Assembly (NCBI GenBank): GCA_964603615.1 | Contig: CAZRVU010000009.1 | Span: 1-64,000 of the forward strand | DNA length: 64,000 bases | DNA from: JAAZMI01 sp964603615 | Lineage (GTDB): Bacteria; Bacillota; Dethiobacteria; DTU022; UBA8154 | Direction of reading: 5' to 3' | In this document: positions 11,182 through 19,975 of the stretch, piece by piece | How positions within the stretch are numbered: the stretch's first letter is position 1 | Layout of the letters: every line of letters starts with the position of its first letter | Notes under the pieces: model-generated | What the model was told of the DNA's origin: nothing | Database searches by the model: none | The model's input: the letters and a program-made list of their open reading frames with translations, nothing else | Position numbers and translations under genes: made by a program

Positions 11182-11865
11182 ATGATCGAAATACACCACC
11201 TCTATAAACAATTTGATAACGATGTTTATGTCCTGGAAGATATTAATTTGACGATTGATCGCGGCGAATTTGTTTTTATTGTCGGCCCTAGCGGGGCAGG
11301 TAAATCGACTCTTTTAAGGCTCCTTTTGCGGGAAATTATGCCTACCAGGGGCTTAATAAAAGTATTTGGGCGGGATTTGGCGCGCTTGCGTAAGCGGGAA
11401 ATTCCTTATTTAAGGCGCAATATCGGCATGGTTTTTCAGGATTTTCGTCTTCTCGAAGATCGCAATGTCTTTGAAAATGTTGCTTTTTCCCTCCGGGTGA
11501 CCGGTATCTCAAACCGCGAGGTGAATAAAAGGGTGCCTTTGGTGCTGGAAATGGTCGGTTTAAAAGGGAAAGCCCTGAAAAATCCGGGCGAACTTTCAGG
11601 CGGTGAACAACAAAGGGTTTGTGTGGCACGGGCCATCATCAACCGCCCGGCTGTTGTTTTAGCGGACGAGCCTACAGGTAACCTGGATCCGGCTACATCC
11701 ATGGAGATTATGAAATTGTTTCGCGATATTAATATCCGGGGAACGATCGTCGTGGTAGCCACTCACGCCAAGGATCTGGTGGATTATTTCCAGAAACGGG
11801 TTGTGGTGTTGGGAGACAACCGCGTAGTCAGTGATCGGGAAAGAGGGGTTTACCATGCATATTAG
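11182..11865 (+). CDS. ftsE: Cell-division ATP-binding protein FtsE
   Basis: FtsE is the ATPase of the FtsEX complex, which uses ATP to activate peptidoglycan hydrolases at the septum or sidewall. The 227-residue ABC protein has Walker A GPSGAGKST (about 36-44), signature LSGGEQQRV (about 138-146) and Walker B AVVLADEPTGNL. ATG 11182 follows CAGGAG. It overlaps ftsX by 11 bp, so the two are translationally coupled, and an M23 hydrolase with a coiled coil, the typical FtsEX partner, follows ftsX. Confidence 0.95.
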   Translation: MIEIHHLYKQFDNDVYVLEDINLTIDRGEFVFIVGPSGAGKSTLLRLLLREIMPTRGLIKVFGRDLARLRKREIPYLRRNIGMVFQDFRLLEDRNVFENVAFSLRVTGISNREVNKRVPLVLEMVGLKGKALKNPGELSGGEQQRVCVARAIINRPAVVLADEPTGNLDPATSMEIMKLFRDINIRGTIVVVATHAKDLVDYFQKRVVVLGDNRVVSDRERGVYHAY

Positions 11866-12748
11866 GAGCCTCTTTTATTTTTTGGGGGAGGCCTTGAAAA
11901 ATATTGCACGCAACGGCTGGATGAGCATTGCCTCCATGGGGGTAGTCTCCATCACATTGCTTATTTTAGGCAGTTTTGTTGTGCTGAGCTTTAACGTTGA
12001 CCTCGTCACCCATGATCTCAAAGAGCAGGTGCAGATTGTACTTTACGTCGATGAGGGAGCCAGCGAAAAAACGAGGGCGGAGCTGCATGGGAAGTTAGTA
12101 ACGCATCCCGATTTGACGGAAGTGCGGTTTGTGAACAGGGCGGAGGCTATGGAGCGTTTGAAGGGAAAACTGGGCGATCGCTCCAGTTTGTTGGATGGAT
12201 ATGAAGAACCGGAAGACAATCCCTTGCGGGATTCTTACGAATTGCGGACTATAGTTCCGGAAGAGATCTCAACTGTGGCCCTGGATATTAAATCTTACGC
12301 GGGAGTTGCCGATGTGGATTATGGCAGCGGTGTTGTCGAGCCCCTTTTTCAATTTACAGGGTTGATTCGCTGGATCGGCCTGGTTTTTATGTCCGGGTTG
12401 GCGGTGACGACGATTTTTTTGATTGCACACACGATCCGCCTGACTGTATTCCTCCGGCGCAAAGAAATTATGATTATGAAATATGTGGGCGCCACGGACT
12501 GGTTTATTCGTTGGCCTTTTCTTTTTGAAGGCCTCATTCTTGGTTTGATTGGTGCGATCCTACCTGTGGTGGTCATCTTTTATGGTTATCAGGCGGCAGC
12601 TTTGTGGATGCAGAGCAATATCTACTTCGTGTCGCTGCTGCCGCCGGAGAAGATTATGGAGGGGATCACCAGGATTCTAATTCCCCTGGGCGTGGCCCTG
12701 GGGATTATCGGCAGCACGATCTCCGTCCGGCGGTTTTTAAAGGTATAA
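11855..12748 (+). CDS. ftsX: Cell-division permease-like protein FtsX
   Basis: FtsX is the membrane half of FtsEX. One hydrophobic segment near residues 20-45 is followed by an extracellular loop of about 120 residues and three C-terminal membrane segments, the standard FtsX topology. I chose ATG 11855 because AGAGGGG precedes it by 6 bases and the protein then begins MHIRSLFYFLGEAL, typical for the family; an upstream in-frame start at 11831 lies deep in ftsE. It acts with FtsE to switch on the hydrolase encoded at 13053. Confidence 0.94.
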   Translation: MHIRSLFYFLGEALKNIARNGWMSIASMGVVSITLLILGSFVVLSFNVDLVTHDLKEQVQIVLYVDEGASEKTRAELHGKLVTHPDLTEVRFVNRAEAMERLKGKLGDRSSLLDGYEEPEDNPLRDSYELRTIVPEEISTVALDIKSYAGVADVDYGSGVVEPLFQFTGLIRWIGLVFMSGLAVTTIFLIAHTIRLTVFLRRKEIMIMKYVGATDWFIRWPFLFEGLILGLIGAILPVVVIFYGYQAAALWMQSNIYFVSLLPPEKIMEGITRILIPLGVALGIIGSTISVRRFLKV

Positions 12749-12762
12749 AGCATTAAAATATT

Positions 12763-12999
12763 GATTCTACTGCATAAACTCTATTTGCAAGGTGTTCGCT
12801 GCAATCGGCATCCCTTCGACTGACAATTTTTCACCCGGGCCGATTGAACATCCTCTTCAAAAGGTCCTAAAAGTGGCGTCCGGCCATTTTTGCTTCAAAA
12901 TTGTGGCGTCTTCATGGGCTGATTTTTACAGCTCCCGCCCCAGCCCCGCCCGGGCAAATTTCGTTTTATGCAGCAGAATGTATTTTTTGCAGTGGAATC
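12763..12999 (+). repeat. MITE-like element, full copy 3
   Basis: A 237-bp element bounded by GATTCTACTGC (12763-12773) and its inverted partner GCAGTGGAATC (12989-12999). It has no coding capacity. It fills nearly the whole gap between ftsX and the M23 gene. Confidence 0.85.
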
Positions 13000-13052
13000 A
13001 GTATTACATTTTAAAGGATCATTTGTTCATTTTTTAAAGGAGGTTGTCGGGG

Positions 13053-14273
13053 ATGTTTTCTGCTAAATCCCGTCGTATTTTCATTGCTTTGCTGGTCATG
13101 TTCATTGCTTCCACCTTCATTTTGACCGGGTATGCTTCTCCTCTGGAAGAGAAAATCAAAGAATCGCAGCAGCAACTGGGACGGTTGGAGGATAATATAA
13201 AAGCCCGGGGGGAAAAGCTGTCCGAATTCAAGAGCGAAGAAAAAAAATTGGAGTCCGACCTGGCCAGTCTGGAAAACCGCCTGCAAACTTTGCAGCAGGA
13301 ATTAAACCGCCTCGAAAGGGATATCGAGGAGATGACGGTGAATATCAGGCTGAAGGAACAAGAGCTGGCGGAGGCCGAAGAACAGATTAAGGTCAGGGAT
13401 GCTTTTCTCAAAAAGCGTTTGAGGGCCATCTATGAAAAGGGCGATGCAGGGTATCTAGAGGTTCTTTTTGAAGTGAATAGTTTTGCCGAGTTTATTACCA
13501 GGCTCAACGATTTAAAATTAATTGCGGAAAACGATCTGGATCTCTTGGAACAAGCTTTTGCAGAAAAAATGATTATTGAGGCTGCGAAAGAGAAGTTGGA
13601 AGAAGAAAAGGCTGATTTGCAAGAATTGAAAGCAGAACGGGCAAAAAACCAGGAAGAGCTGAGCAAGCAGCAGGCTGCCAGGGAAGAGCTCCTTGGCGTG
13701 GTGCAGGAAAATATTGAAGCACAAGAAAAGGCTATTCGCGAGTTAGAACAGGAAGCTAAAAAGATTGAAACGCTGATCCGGCAGTTGCAAGAGGAGATGC
13801 GCAGCCAGACGGGGCAATATACGCCTTCCGGCAAATTATTGTGGCCCCTGGCCGAATATGGAAGTTCCTGGATAACCTCCGGCTACGGTACGCGGGTCAA
13901 TCCCATCACCCGCCAGCCGGGCGAATTTCATGGTGGCGTGGATATTGGTATCCCGCGCACGCGCTGGCCCGGATCCCCCAATTATAACGGTAATCCTGTC
14001 TATATCCGGGCGGCAGATAATGGTGTCGTGATCTATGCCGGTTTAAATGGTAGTCTGACCTATGGTTACGGCAGGCTGGTCATTATTGCTCATGGCCAGG
14101 AGTTGACTACGGTTTACGCCCATTGCCATACTTTGCTGGTGGCACCCGGCCAGGAAGTAGCACGGGGGCAAAATATTGCGCTGGTTGGTTCGACCGGTTC
14201 CAGCACGGGCCCGCACCTGCATTTTGAAGTACGGGTCAACGGCACCCGCCAGAACCCCATGGGTTATCTTTAA
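13053..14273 (+). CDS. Secreted murein hydrolase activator/M23 endopeptidase with coiled coil
   Basis: The 406-residue protein begins with a signal peptide (FIALLVMFIASTFILTGYA) and continues with a Glu/Lys/Gln-rich coiled coil from about residue 30 to 255. It ends in an M23 (LytM) domain with the zinc ligands present: HGGVDI, HxH in HLHFEV, and the AHC segment between. It should therefore be an active peptidoglycan endopeptidase rather than a dead EnvC-type activator. FtsEX is known to control such coiled-coil hydrolases, and the gene lies just downstream of ftsEX. ATG 13053 is chosen because AAAGGAGG lies 9 bases upstream; a TTG at 13044 is in frame but less likely. Confidence 0.92.
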   Translation: MFSAKSRRIFIALLVMFIASTFILTGYASPLEEKIKESQQQLGRLEDNIKARGEKLSEFKSEEKKLESDLASLENRLQTLQQELNRLERDIEEMTVNIRLKEQELAEAEEQIKVRDAFLKKRLRAIYEKGDAGYLEVLFEVNSFAEFITRLNDLKLIAENDLDLLEQAFAEKMIIEAAKEKLEEEKADLQELKAERAKNQEELSKQQAAREELLGVVQENIEAQEKAIRELEQEAKKIETLIRQLQEEMRSQTGQYTPSGKLLWPLAEYGSSWITSGYGTRVNPITRQPGEFHGGVDIGIPRTRWPGSPNYNGNPVYIRAADNGVVIYAGLNGSLTYGYGRLVIIAHGQELTTVYAHCHTLLVAPGQEVARGQNIALVGSTGSSTGPHLHFEVRVNGTRQNPMGYL

Positions 14274-14415
14274 TTAACGCCTAACGTGGTGAGGGGTTCA
14301 TTTAAACAAACGGGTTTCGAAGGTTACAAAGTGCCAGCTATTTCATGATCCTGGTTATAAATGATGCTACGCTACTGTTTAAAAGTATGCAGTTTTTATA
14401 CAGTTTTGGTCTATC

Positions 14416-14444
14416 TGGTATTTTCCTTAGCATAAAGGTATAAT
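14416..14444 (+). promoter_or_regulatory. Possible promoter upstream of ctpA
   Basis: A perfect TATAAT at 14439-14444 with a weak TGGTAT 17 bp upstream, about 95 bp before the protease start. The -35 match is poor. Confidence 0.3.
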
Positions 14445-14536
14445 AAGTTATGGGGTGGTCACATTTTAATTGGCGCATAATATCTTTGTCCTGAGCCCGT
14501 GCTTGCGGGTGCCAGGGGAGGGGTCTTACAACGCCG

Positions 14537-16033
14537 ATGGAAAGCCTTAATAATGGAAAGATGGTGTTTCCCATGAAGCGACGGGAACTGATCATTATGT
14601 TGCTGTGTTTACTGCTTATAAGTAACATAGCAACATATCTTTTTACCCGCTCTTTCTTTTTTTCACCGGCTTTGGGTGCGGCCCGGGAAAGGGAAGAGGG
14701 GAAACTTTTTTGGGAGGTATGGGACCTCCTGGACGAAAAATATTTTCAGCCTGTAGATCGGGAAAAGATGCTGCAGGGGGCTTTGGAGGGCATGCTCCGC
14801 TCCCTGGACGATCCCTATACATCTTATCTCAACCAGGAGAGTTTGGAGGAGATGCTCATTCAAACCACCGGCTCTCTTAGCGGGATTGGAGTTGAGATCG
14901 TGGAGGATGAGGGAGAGATACTGATCGTCCGGGTTACCGATGATTCACCGGCCCAGTACTGTGGTTTGCTGCCGGGAGATCATATCGTGGAGGTGGAGGG
15001 CCAAAGTATGAGCGGGATGGACCTTCAGGCCGCGGCGCGCCTTTTGCGGGGCCCTAGCGGGACAGCGGTGGAGGTGGTTATCCAGCGCACCGGCGAAAAA
15101 GAGCCCATCGAAGTGACTATAACCCGGGCCCAGATCGAGATGAATACAGTATTTGCCCGTTTCTTGGAAAAAGGAACCGGCTATCTTCAAATTACCAGTT
15201 TTGATCAGGGGACGGGAGAAGATTTTGAAACGGCGCTTCTTTCCATGGAGAAAAAAGGGCTGCAAGGCCTTATTCTCGATCTGCGTGATAACCCCGGGGG
15301 GTTGCTGGAGGAGGCGATCCGCGTCGGCGAAGTGATCGTGCCCTCCGGTGAAATTACCAGGGTGGTCGATCGTGAAGGGAATGTCAAAGAGCGCTATTTT
15401 TCCCGGGCCCGGCCCGCAGATTATAAGATCATCGTCTTAGTAAATGAATATTCGGCCAGTGCCGCCGAAATTATTGCCGGGGCGCTGCAGGACAGGGGAG
15501 GGGCTTTGCTAGTGGGCCAGCCTACCTTTGGCAAAGCTACGGTCCAGTATTTGGAATACCTTAGCGATGGGAGCGGGTTGCGTTATACAATTGCCAAATA
15601 TCTAACACCGGATGGGCATGATCTGCACCGGCATGGTTTGCAGCCGGATTTTGAGGTCGAGCTGCCTCCGGAGTATTATCTCCGCTACCGGCCTGTTCCT
15701 CGCGATCTTGCTCCGGGGGAGGCAGGGGAAAAGGTCCTTCTGCTGCAAACAATGTTATCTTTTTTGGGGTACGATCTAAAGATCACCGGCGTAATGGATG
15801 AAGCTTCGCGGGCAGCGCTGCAGAGCTTTCAAAAGGAACAGGGGGTACCTTCTTCCGGAAGGCTCGACAATACTACCAGGGAACGGTTACGCCTGGCCTT
15901 GGCGGAGAAGGCAGCCGCGGTGGATCAGCAACTGCTTTTTGCTCAGGAACTGCTTCAAAACAATAAACAAGAAGCAGGAACAGCCAATGCCAATGGCGCT
16001 TTATCCATCCCCGGAAGGGGGAGCGGAAGATGA
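14537..16033 (+). CDS. C-terminal processing peptidase (S41) with PDZ and peptidoglycan-binding domains
   Basis: The 498-residue protein has an N-terminal membrane anchor (LIIMLLCLLLISNIATYLF), a PDZ domain near residues 110-190, and an S41 protease core with the catalytic serine in NEYSASAAEI and the lysine in TFGKATVQ. A C-terminal peptidoglycan-binding domain (about 400-460, pattern GYDLKITGVMDEASRAALQ) follows. It cleaves C-termini of envelope proteins; Firmicutes homologues act in sporulation signalling and cell-wall control. ATG 14537 lies 13 bases after GGGGAGGGG; ATG 14573 is an alternative start. Its end overlaps the next gene by 4 bp (ATGA), so the two products probably work together in the membrane. 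Confidence 0.92.
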   Translation: MESLNNGKMVFPMKRRELIIMLLCLLLISNIATYLFTRSFFFSPALGAAREREEGKLFWEVWDLLDEKYFQPVDREKMLQGALEGMLRSLDDPYTSYLNQESLEEMLIQTTGSLSGIGVEIVEDEGEILIVRVTDDSPAQYCGLLPGDHIVEVEGQSMSGMDLQAAARLLRGPSGTAVEVVIQRTGEKEPIEVTITRAQIEMNTVFARFLEKGTGYLQITSFDQGTGEDFETALLSMEKKGLQGLILDLRDNPGGLLEEAIRVGEVIVPSGEITRVVDREGNVKERYFSRARPADYKIIVLVNEYSASAAEIIAGALQDRGGALLVGQPTFGKATVQYLEYLSDGSGLRYTIAKYLTPDGHDLHRHGLQPDFEVELPPEYYLRYRPVPRDLAPGEAGEKVLLLQTMLSFLGYDLKITGVMDEASRAALQSFQKEQGVPSSGRLDNTTRERLRLALAEKAAAVDQQLLFAQELLQNNKQEAGTANANGALSIPGRGSGR

Positions 16034-17334
16034 CCGGTTGGTTGAATATTTTAGTTTTAATGGCCAAAACAACTTTTATGGCGCTATTTAATCCCTTTTT
16101 CTGGTTGGTGGTCATTATCGTTCTGACGCAGTACCGGCGCACTATCCATATGGAAAACAAACTTTTTGGGCGGCCCTTCAATATTCTGTGGCAGCAAGTT
16201 ATTTGTTCCATCGGCTACGGGTTGTTGGGAGGGGTTTTCGGCAGTTTTTTTCTCCTACTATTGGGTATTTCCCTCGAAAGCATCGGCATTGCCTATCTTT
16301 GGCCGCTGGCTATTTTATTGTTGCTGATCAATCCCCGTTTTCTATGTTTTGCTTATGCCGGCGGGCTAATTGCTACCTTTTCCCTGGCTATCCGGTTTTT
16401 GCAGCCCTGGTGGCCGGCTTTAGGGGAGGTGGGGCTTTTCAGGGGTCTTGCCCAGATTCACCTGCCCGGCCTGCTGGCGCTCATTGGGATTTTACACCTG
16501 ACGGAATCTTTTTTAATTTATCTCAGCGGGCATCGTGGTTTCAGCCCCATTTATCTTAAAAAACCGGGCGGGGAAGTTGTCGGCGGTTATAGCCTGCAGC
16601 GTTTTTGGCCCCTGCCTTTAGCCGGACTGTGGGCTCAGGTTGTGGCCGAAGGCGCGGATATCCTGATCGGGGGGATACCCATGCCGGACTGGTGGCCTTT
16701 GCTGGGGGAGGTTTTGCACCCGGGCAGGGGAGAACAAATCATCTACCTGATGGTGCCGCTGGTGGCCGGTTTGGGTTACGGGGATCTGGCCCTTTCCAGT
16801 TTTCCACATAATAAAAGAAAAAAGACGGCGCGCAATTTGGCCTTTTATAGCATCCTGCTTTCTGCTCTGGCGGTGCTTTCTGCTTTTAGGCCGGAAGCAC
16901 TCCTGCCGGCGGCCCTTTTTGCACCACTGGGGCATGAACTGGTTATCAAGAAGGGGAATGAGGAGGAATTTGCCGGGCGGCCACTTTTTCGGGCCGGGGC
17001 GGGGGATGGTTTAAAAGTTTTGGCCGTTTTTCCAGGTTCGCCGGCTCAAAAGGCCGGCGTGGAGGTCGGCGATCGGCTTTTACAGGTGAACGGTGAACCA
17101 ATCAGCTCTGAAGCGGATTTCGGACATAATGTGCGGCTAAATTACCTTCACCTTCTTTTCAAAATAAGAAGAGGCGGGCGGGAGCTTGATTTAACAGTGC
17201 AACTGGATCCTTTGCCGGCAAGCCAGGTCGGCCTGATCTTTGCTCCCGACAGATTGGCCAGTGCCTTTGTGGAGATTAAACAAAGTTCCTTGTGGAAAAA
17301 CTTCCTCCGGCGTGTGTCAAGGGGACGGGGGTAG
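16030..17334 (+). CDS. Polytopic membrane protein with C-terminal PDZ domain
   Basis: The 434-residue protein has about eight hydrophobic segments in its first ~310 residues and a PDZ domain near 320-405 (AGDGLKVLAVFPGSPAQKAGV, split here as the core GSPAQKAGVEVGD). It overlaps ctpA by 4 bp, suggesting a joint role with that protease; a similar pairing exists in other Clostridia, but the function is not established. The last codons (RRVSRGRG, then TAG) are encoded by a REP-like repeat that begins at 17314. The natural C-terminus has therefore probably been replaced or extended by repeat insertion. Confidence 0.8.
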   Translation: MTGWLNILVLMAKTTFMALFNPFFWLVVIIVLTQYRRTIHMENKLFGRPFNILWQQVICSIGYGLLGGVFGSFFLLLLGISLESIGIAYLWPLAILLLLINPRFLCFAYAGGLIATFSLAIRFLQPWWPALGEVGLFRGLAQIHLPGLLALIGILHLTESFLIYLSGHRGFSPIYLKKPGGEVVGGYSLQRFWPLPLAGLWAQVVAEGADILIGGIPMPDWWPLLGEVLHPGRGEQIIYLMVPLVAGLGYGDLALSSFPHNKRKKTARNLAFYSILLSALAVLSAFRPEALLPAALFAPLGHELVIKKGNEEEFAGRPLFRAGAGDGLKVLAVFPGSPAQKAGVEVGDRLLQVNGEPISSEADFGHNVRLNYLHLLFKIRRGGRELDLTVQLDPLPASQVGLIFAPDRLASAFVEIKQSSLWKNFLRRVSRGRG

Positions 17335-17378
17335 TGACACATTCTGTGTGTGTGTCAAGGGGACGGGGGTAGTGACAC
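17314..17378. repeat. REP-like palindromes (two copies), overlapping a gene end
   Basis: Copies at 17314-17340 and 17352-17378, again GTGTCA...TGACAC with the GGGACGGGGG core. The first copy supplies the last seven codons and stop of the PDZ membrane protein. Confidence 0.85.
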
Positions 17379-17467
17379 ATTCTGTAATATTTTTATTTTG
17401 ATTTTATGCATACGTTGATTTTGTGCATACGTTTTGTCTGGCATGAATTGGAGGGGCAGGGCAATTG

Positions 17468-17719
17468 ATGAAATCAGAATTGATGAAAATCCCGGGGGTT
17501 GGGAAAAATATGGCAGAACATCTGATAAAGGCGGGTTACTCAAACATCGATTCACTTAAAGGGCAAAGTCCTGATGAAATATATGCCAAGGACTGCCTTG
17601 CACAAGGCTGTACTGTGGATCGGTGCGCGCTTTACTGTTATCGCCTGGCAGTATGTTATGCTGACAATGATGGCGTTTTGCCAGACGGTAAAAAAAACTG
17701 GTGGGACTGGAAAGATTGA
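17468..17719 (+). CDS. Small helix-hairpin-helix protein (Cdd1/pathogenicity-locus-like)
   Basis: The 83-residue protein begins with a helix-hairpin-helix (LMKIPGVGKNMAEHLIKAGY), a non-specific DNA-binding fold. A cysteine-rich tail follows (CLAQGCTVDRCALYCYRLAVCY) with a final WWDWKD. The pattern matches the small Cdd1-type family, whose role is unknown. ATG 17468 follows GGAGGGG; a TTG one codon earlier is also possible. It is flanked by REP-like repeats on both sides and is not part of an obvious operon. Confidence 0.7.
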   Translation: MKSELMKIPGVGKNMAEHLIKAGYSNIDSLKGQSPDEIYAKDCLAQGCTVDRCALYCYRLAVCYADNDGVLPDGKKNWWDWKD

Positions 17720-18147
17720 GACAGTCAATTTTGAGTAAGTGAATGTGTAATAAAACCTCCGTCAGACTGTGTGAAATGGACAAACCGATGGACAAACTGT
17801 GTGAAACCACAAAAAACTAAGAGCCTTTTCAAAAAGTGGGGTAATGCGTTAAAAAATCAAAATATCTCACATGCCCATTCCTAAAAATACCTTGAAAATA
17901 GCATTTAAGTGGGCAAATAATTCGCCAAAAATAATATTTTCACAGTCTACCGCCCCTCTGACACGCTCCTTTTAAAAAGCTTTCGATTTTTTACGGTTTT
18001 CGTACAACTTGCCGTCTCCTTAACAATTTTCCTTTGTTACTTTTTGACGCTCGGTTGGGAAATTAGCTATTCATATTTTGCATATTTATACGGTCTTAGG
18101 TTAAAATAGCGACAGAAGCCAGATTTTTGGCCAGGTGTGGCATGTTA
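17720..18147. other. AT-rich intergenic region without recognised gene
   Basis: About 430 bp. No frame with a ribosome site was found. Direct repeats of ACTGTGTGAAA near 17766 and 17792 are the only pattern noted. Confidence 0.4.
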
Positions 18148-18225
18148 CAAGTATGTGTGCCCCCGTCCTTCTGATAAATACATGATACATGACACAGTGT
18201 GTCAATACCCCCGTCCCTCTGACAC
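18148..18225. repeat. REP-like palindromes (one full, one degenerate)
   Basis: A degenerate half (CCCCCGTCCTTCTGA) is followed by a full copy in the opposite orientation (18199-18225). Confidence 0.75.
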
Positions 18226-18290
18226 ACAAGAAAAACGGCACAACAAATAAAACTGCCTAAAAGAAGTTAACATAAAATAGGAGCTGGGTT

Positions 18291-18767
18291 ATGCTGGGAA
18301 CCGATGATATTGACTTAAAACAGGATCGTTTCCTTAACGATTTGCGCCAGAATCGTTATAAACTGGAACAGATTTTAATTACGCTGCAGTTACAGCAGCA
18401 AACCTTGCTGGACGGCTTACAAAAGATTATGGAGGAGCAGCTAGTTTTACAGGGGGCGCTGACCGGGAGCCTTTCCCAATTTGAGGAGAAAGCGGGCGCC
18501 GGCCAGGGGCTGCAGGGTATCTATGCCGGAAACCCCCTTTTAAAGCAGGAAATAATGCAGAAAAGAGTAGTTTTGGAGCAAAACGTAATCAAGCTCCGGG
18601 AAATGGGTTACCAGATGCAGCAGAAAATACAGCAGTTGGGTAAGTCCCTGCAGGACATTGGCCGCTACATCGTGCCGGAGATCGAACAACAAGAAAAAGG
18701 CTTCGGCGAGATATGCCGTATACCGGTGGATAGCCCGCCGGGCGTGCTCGTGCTGGAAAAAGAATAG
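18291..18767 (+). CDS. Predicted coiled-coil protein of unknown function
   Basis: The 158-residue protein is Gln/Leu/Glu-rich with long heptad-like stretches (residues 10-60 and 85-135) and no membrane segment. It has no motif I recognise. ATG 18291 is preceded by AGGAG at 7-8 bases, which supports real translation, and codon use resembles its neighbours. It stands alone between repeat clusters. A structural or adaptor role is possible, but nothing in the sequence shows it. Confidence 0.6.
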   Translation: MLGTDDIDLKQDRFLNDLRQNRYKLEQILITLQLQQQTLLDGLQKIMEEQLVLQGALTGSLSQFEEKAGAGQGLQGIYAGNPLLKQEIMQKRVVLEQNVIKLREMGYQMQQKIQQLGKSLQDIGRYIVPEIEQQEKGFGEICRIPVDSPPGVLVLEKE

Positions 18768-18930
18768 GCTGGTTTATCGCAAAAGGTTTTGTATTGACTA
18801 TAGCTGATGTTTTCGGGATAGACCTCCATGTTGCTTTCAAGCAGCGGCACCATCAGAGATATGAAAACGTTTAAAACTCCTCTTTCAGGGCAGACTCCCA
18901 TGCCAGCCCTTTGGGGTGGCGCTAGCGGAG

Positions 18931-18966
18931 GGATAAAAATACTTCCAGCATGCATTTTCGGGATAG
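18931..18966. repeat. Short dispersed repeat (36 bp)
   Basis: A 36-bp segment with the centre CTTCCAGCATG flanked by AAAAT and ATTTT is found again at 55528-55563 with about five differences. The arms allow a small hairpin. Confidence 0.5.
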
Positions 18967-19009
18967 GACGGGGCGTGGCGAAGCCTGTAGCAAGCTTTAA
19001 GTTCCCTAT

Positions 19010-19036
19010 GTGTCAATACCCCCGTCCCTCTGTCAC
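19010..19036. repeat. REP-like palindrome overlapping mazF end
   Basis: One copy (GTGTCA at 19010, TGTCAC at 19031). It supplies the stop codon of the toxin gene on the minus strand. Confidence 0.8.
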
Positions 19037-19413
19037 ACCCCCTGCTCATAAATAGCATTAAAGATGAGATTGCATCTGTTCAGCACCTCTTGGGGTGCTT
19101 TTTCTATAAATGTATACCGCCTTTCACTTAGATCCAAAACCTTTATTTGATCTACCAGGATGTCGCCCTTGGCTCGAATGTTATATTTATCCAGATTTAC
19201 CCTGGTAAAAAAGGTGCTGGTCGAACCGGTAATTGGTGCTACCGTTACCAGGCCATTGAGTTCTTTTTGAGTAATGGGATCAGATATGACCAGCCCAGGC
19301 CGGCAACCTTTTTGTTCATGCCCTTGAGATGGTGAAAAATAAATCTTGATAATATCCCCGCATTCTAAATTGTAATAATTACTTTTACCCGCTTTATCCC
19401 CGGTTTTTACCAT
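19033..19413 (-). CDS. mazF: MazF/PemK-type mRNA interferase toxin
   Basis: The 126-residue protein has the MazF signature: GDIIKIYFSPSQGHEQKGCRPGLVIS near the N-terminus, then LVTVAPIT and a DILVDQIKVLDLSER segment. MazF toxins cleave mRNA at short sites. ATG 19413 overlaps the stop codon of the mazE reading frame, the usual mazEF coupling. The final codon and stop lie in a REP-like repeat, so the last one or two residues may not be original. Because the antitoxin frame is broken, either the toxin is weak or silent, or the mazE frameshift is a sequence error. Confidence 0.88.
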   Translation of the reverse strand: MVKTGDKAGKSNYYNLECGDIIKIYFSPSQGHEQKGCRPGLVISDPITQKELNGLVTVAPITGSTSTFFTRVNLDKYNIRAKGDILVDQIKVLDLSERRYTFIEKAPQEVLNRCNLIFNAIYEQGV

Positions 19414-19663
19414 ATTTCTTTTCCAATGGGGCCGCTCCAGTCCAGGTCCGGTTTTGGATTTATTTTTTCTCCTGGGGCCTGTTCTGCCATGAGTTCAAAT
19501 TTTGTTTTTCCCCGGTTTTTTCTAAGGATTATTTTTCCCCTTCAATGTCGAGGTAAAAACTGATGTTTTCAAAGTTATTACTGTCGATCTTTAGTTTCTT
19601 TAATATTGTTTTCGGTATGCGAATAGCTGCACTATTGCCCCAATTAGCCAATTTGGTCTTCAT
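19407..19663 (-). pseudogene. mazE: MazE antitoxin, frameshifted
   Basis: ATG 19663 follows AGAGGTG and opens with KLANWGNSAAIRIPK, the AbrB-fold DNA-binding motif of MazE. The frame stops after 44 codons at 19529. Reading on in another frame gives the missing toxin-binding tail (KFELMAEQAPGEKI, then DWSGPIGKEIW) and a stop that overlaps the mazF start. The shift sits in a run of five A (minus strand, about 19532-19536); one extra A would restore an 85-codon MazE. This is either a true mutation or a homopolymer error in the assembly. Confidence 0.85.
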
Positions 19664-19706
19664 TGCGGTCACCTCTTCTAAGTTTACTTTATTTTTACCG
19701 ACCACC

Positions 19707-19738
19707 CGGGTATATACCCGTATATACGTAAAAGTCAA
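19707..19738 (-). promoter_or_regulatory. mazEF promoter and operator palindrome
   Basis: The perfect palindrome CGGGTATATACCCG (19707-19720) overlaps a -10-like TATACC. TTGACT (minus strand, 19733-19738) lies about 18 bp upstream. A palindrome over the -10 fits the known autorepression of mazEF by the MazE-MazF complex. Confidence 0.55.
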
Positions 19739-19757
19739 TTTACAATTGAAGGTCACT

Positions 19758-19855
19758 GTGTCAACACCCCCGTCCCCTTGACACACTGTCAACACCCCCG
19801 TCCCCCTGACACACCCCTGACACACACTGTGTCAATACCCCCGTCCCCCTGACAC
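19758..19855. repeat. REP-like palindromes (three copies)
   Basis: Copies at 19758-19784, 19787-19812 and 19829-19855 between mazE and uvrB, all in the CCCCCGTCCCC orientation. Confidence 0.85.
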
Positions 19856-19898
19856 AAAAATCTACAGTGGCTTGACACGATCCTTGCTGTTCAGCTTT

Positions 19899-19928
19899 TT
19901 GTTACTTTGCCTTCTAATGTGGTATAAT
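19899..19928 (+). promoter_or_regulatory. Candidate promoter for uvrB
   Basis: TTGTTA (19899-19904) and a perfect TATAAT (19923-19928) are 18 bp apart, about 48 bp before the uvrB start. I saw no LexA-type GAAC...GTTC box. Confidence 0.55.
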
Positions 19929-19975
19929 ATTTTGATCGGATCACATTCGGAGAAAAGAGGAAGGGTTGTGGCATC

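Noticed and set aside
19860..19975. LexA (SOS) box upstream of uvrB
   Set aside because: No GAAC...GTTC pattern is present.
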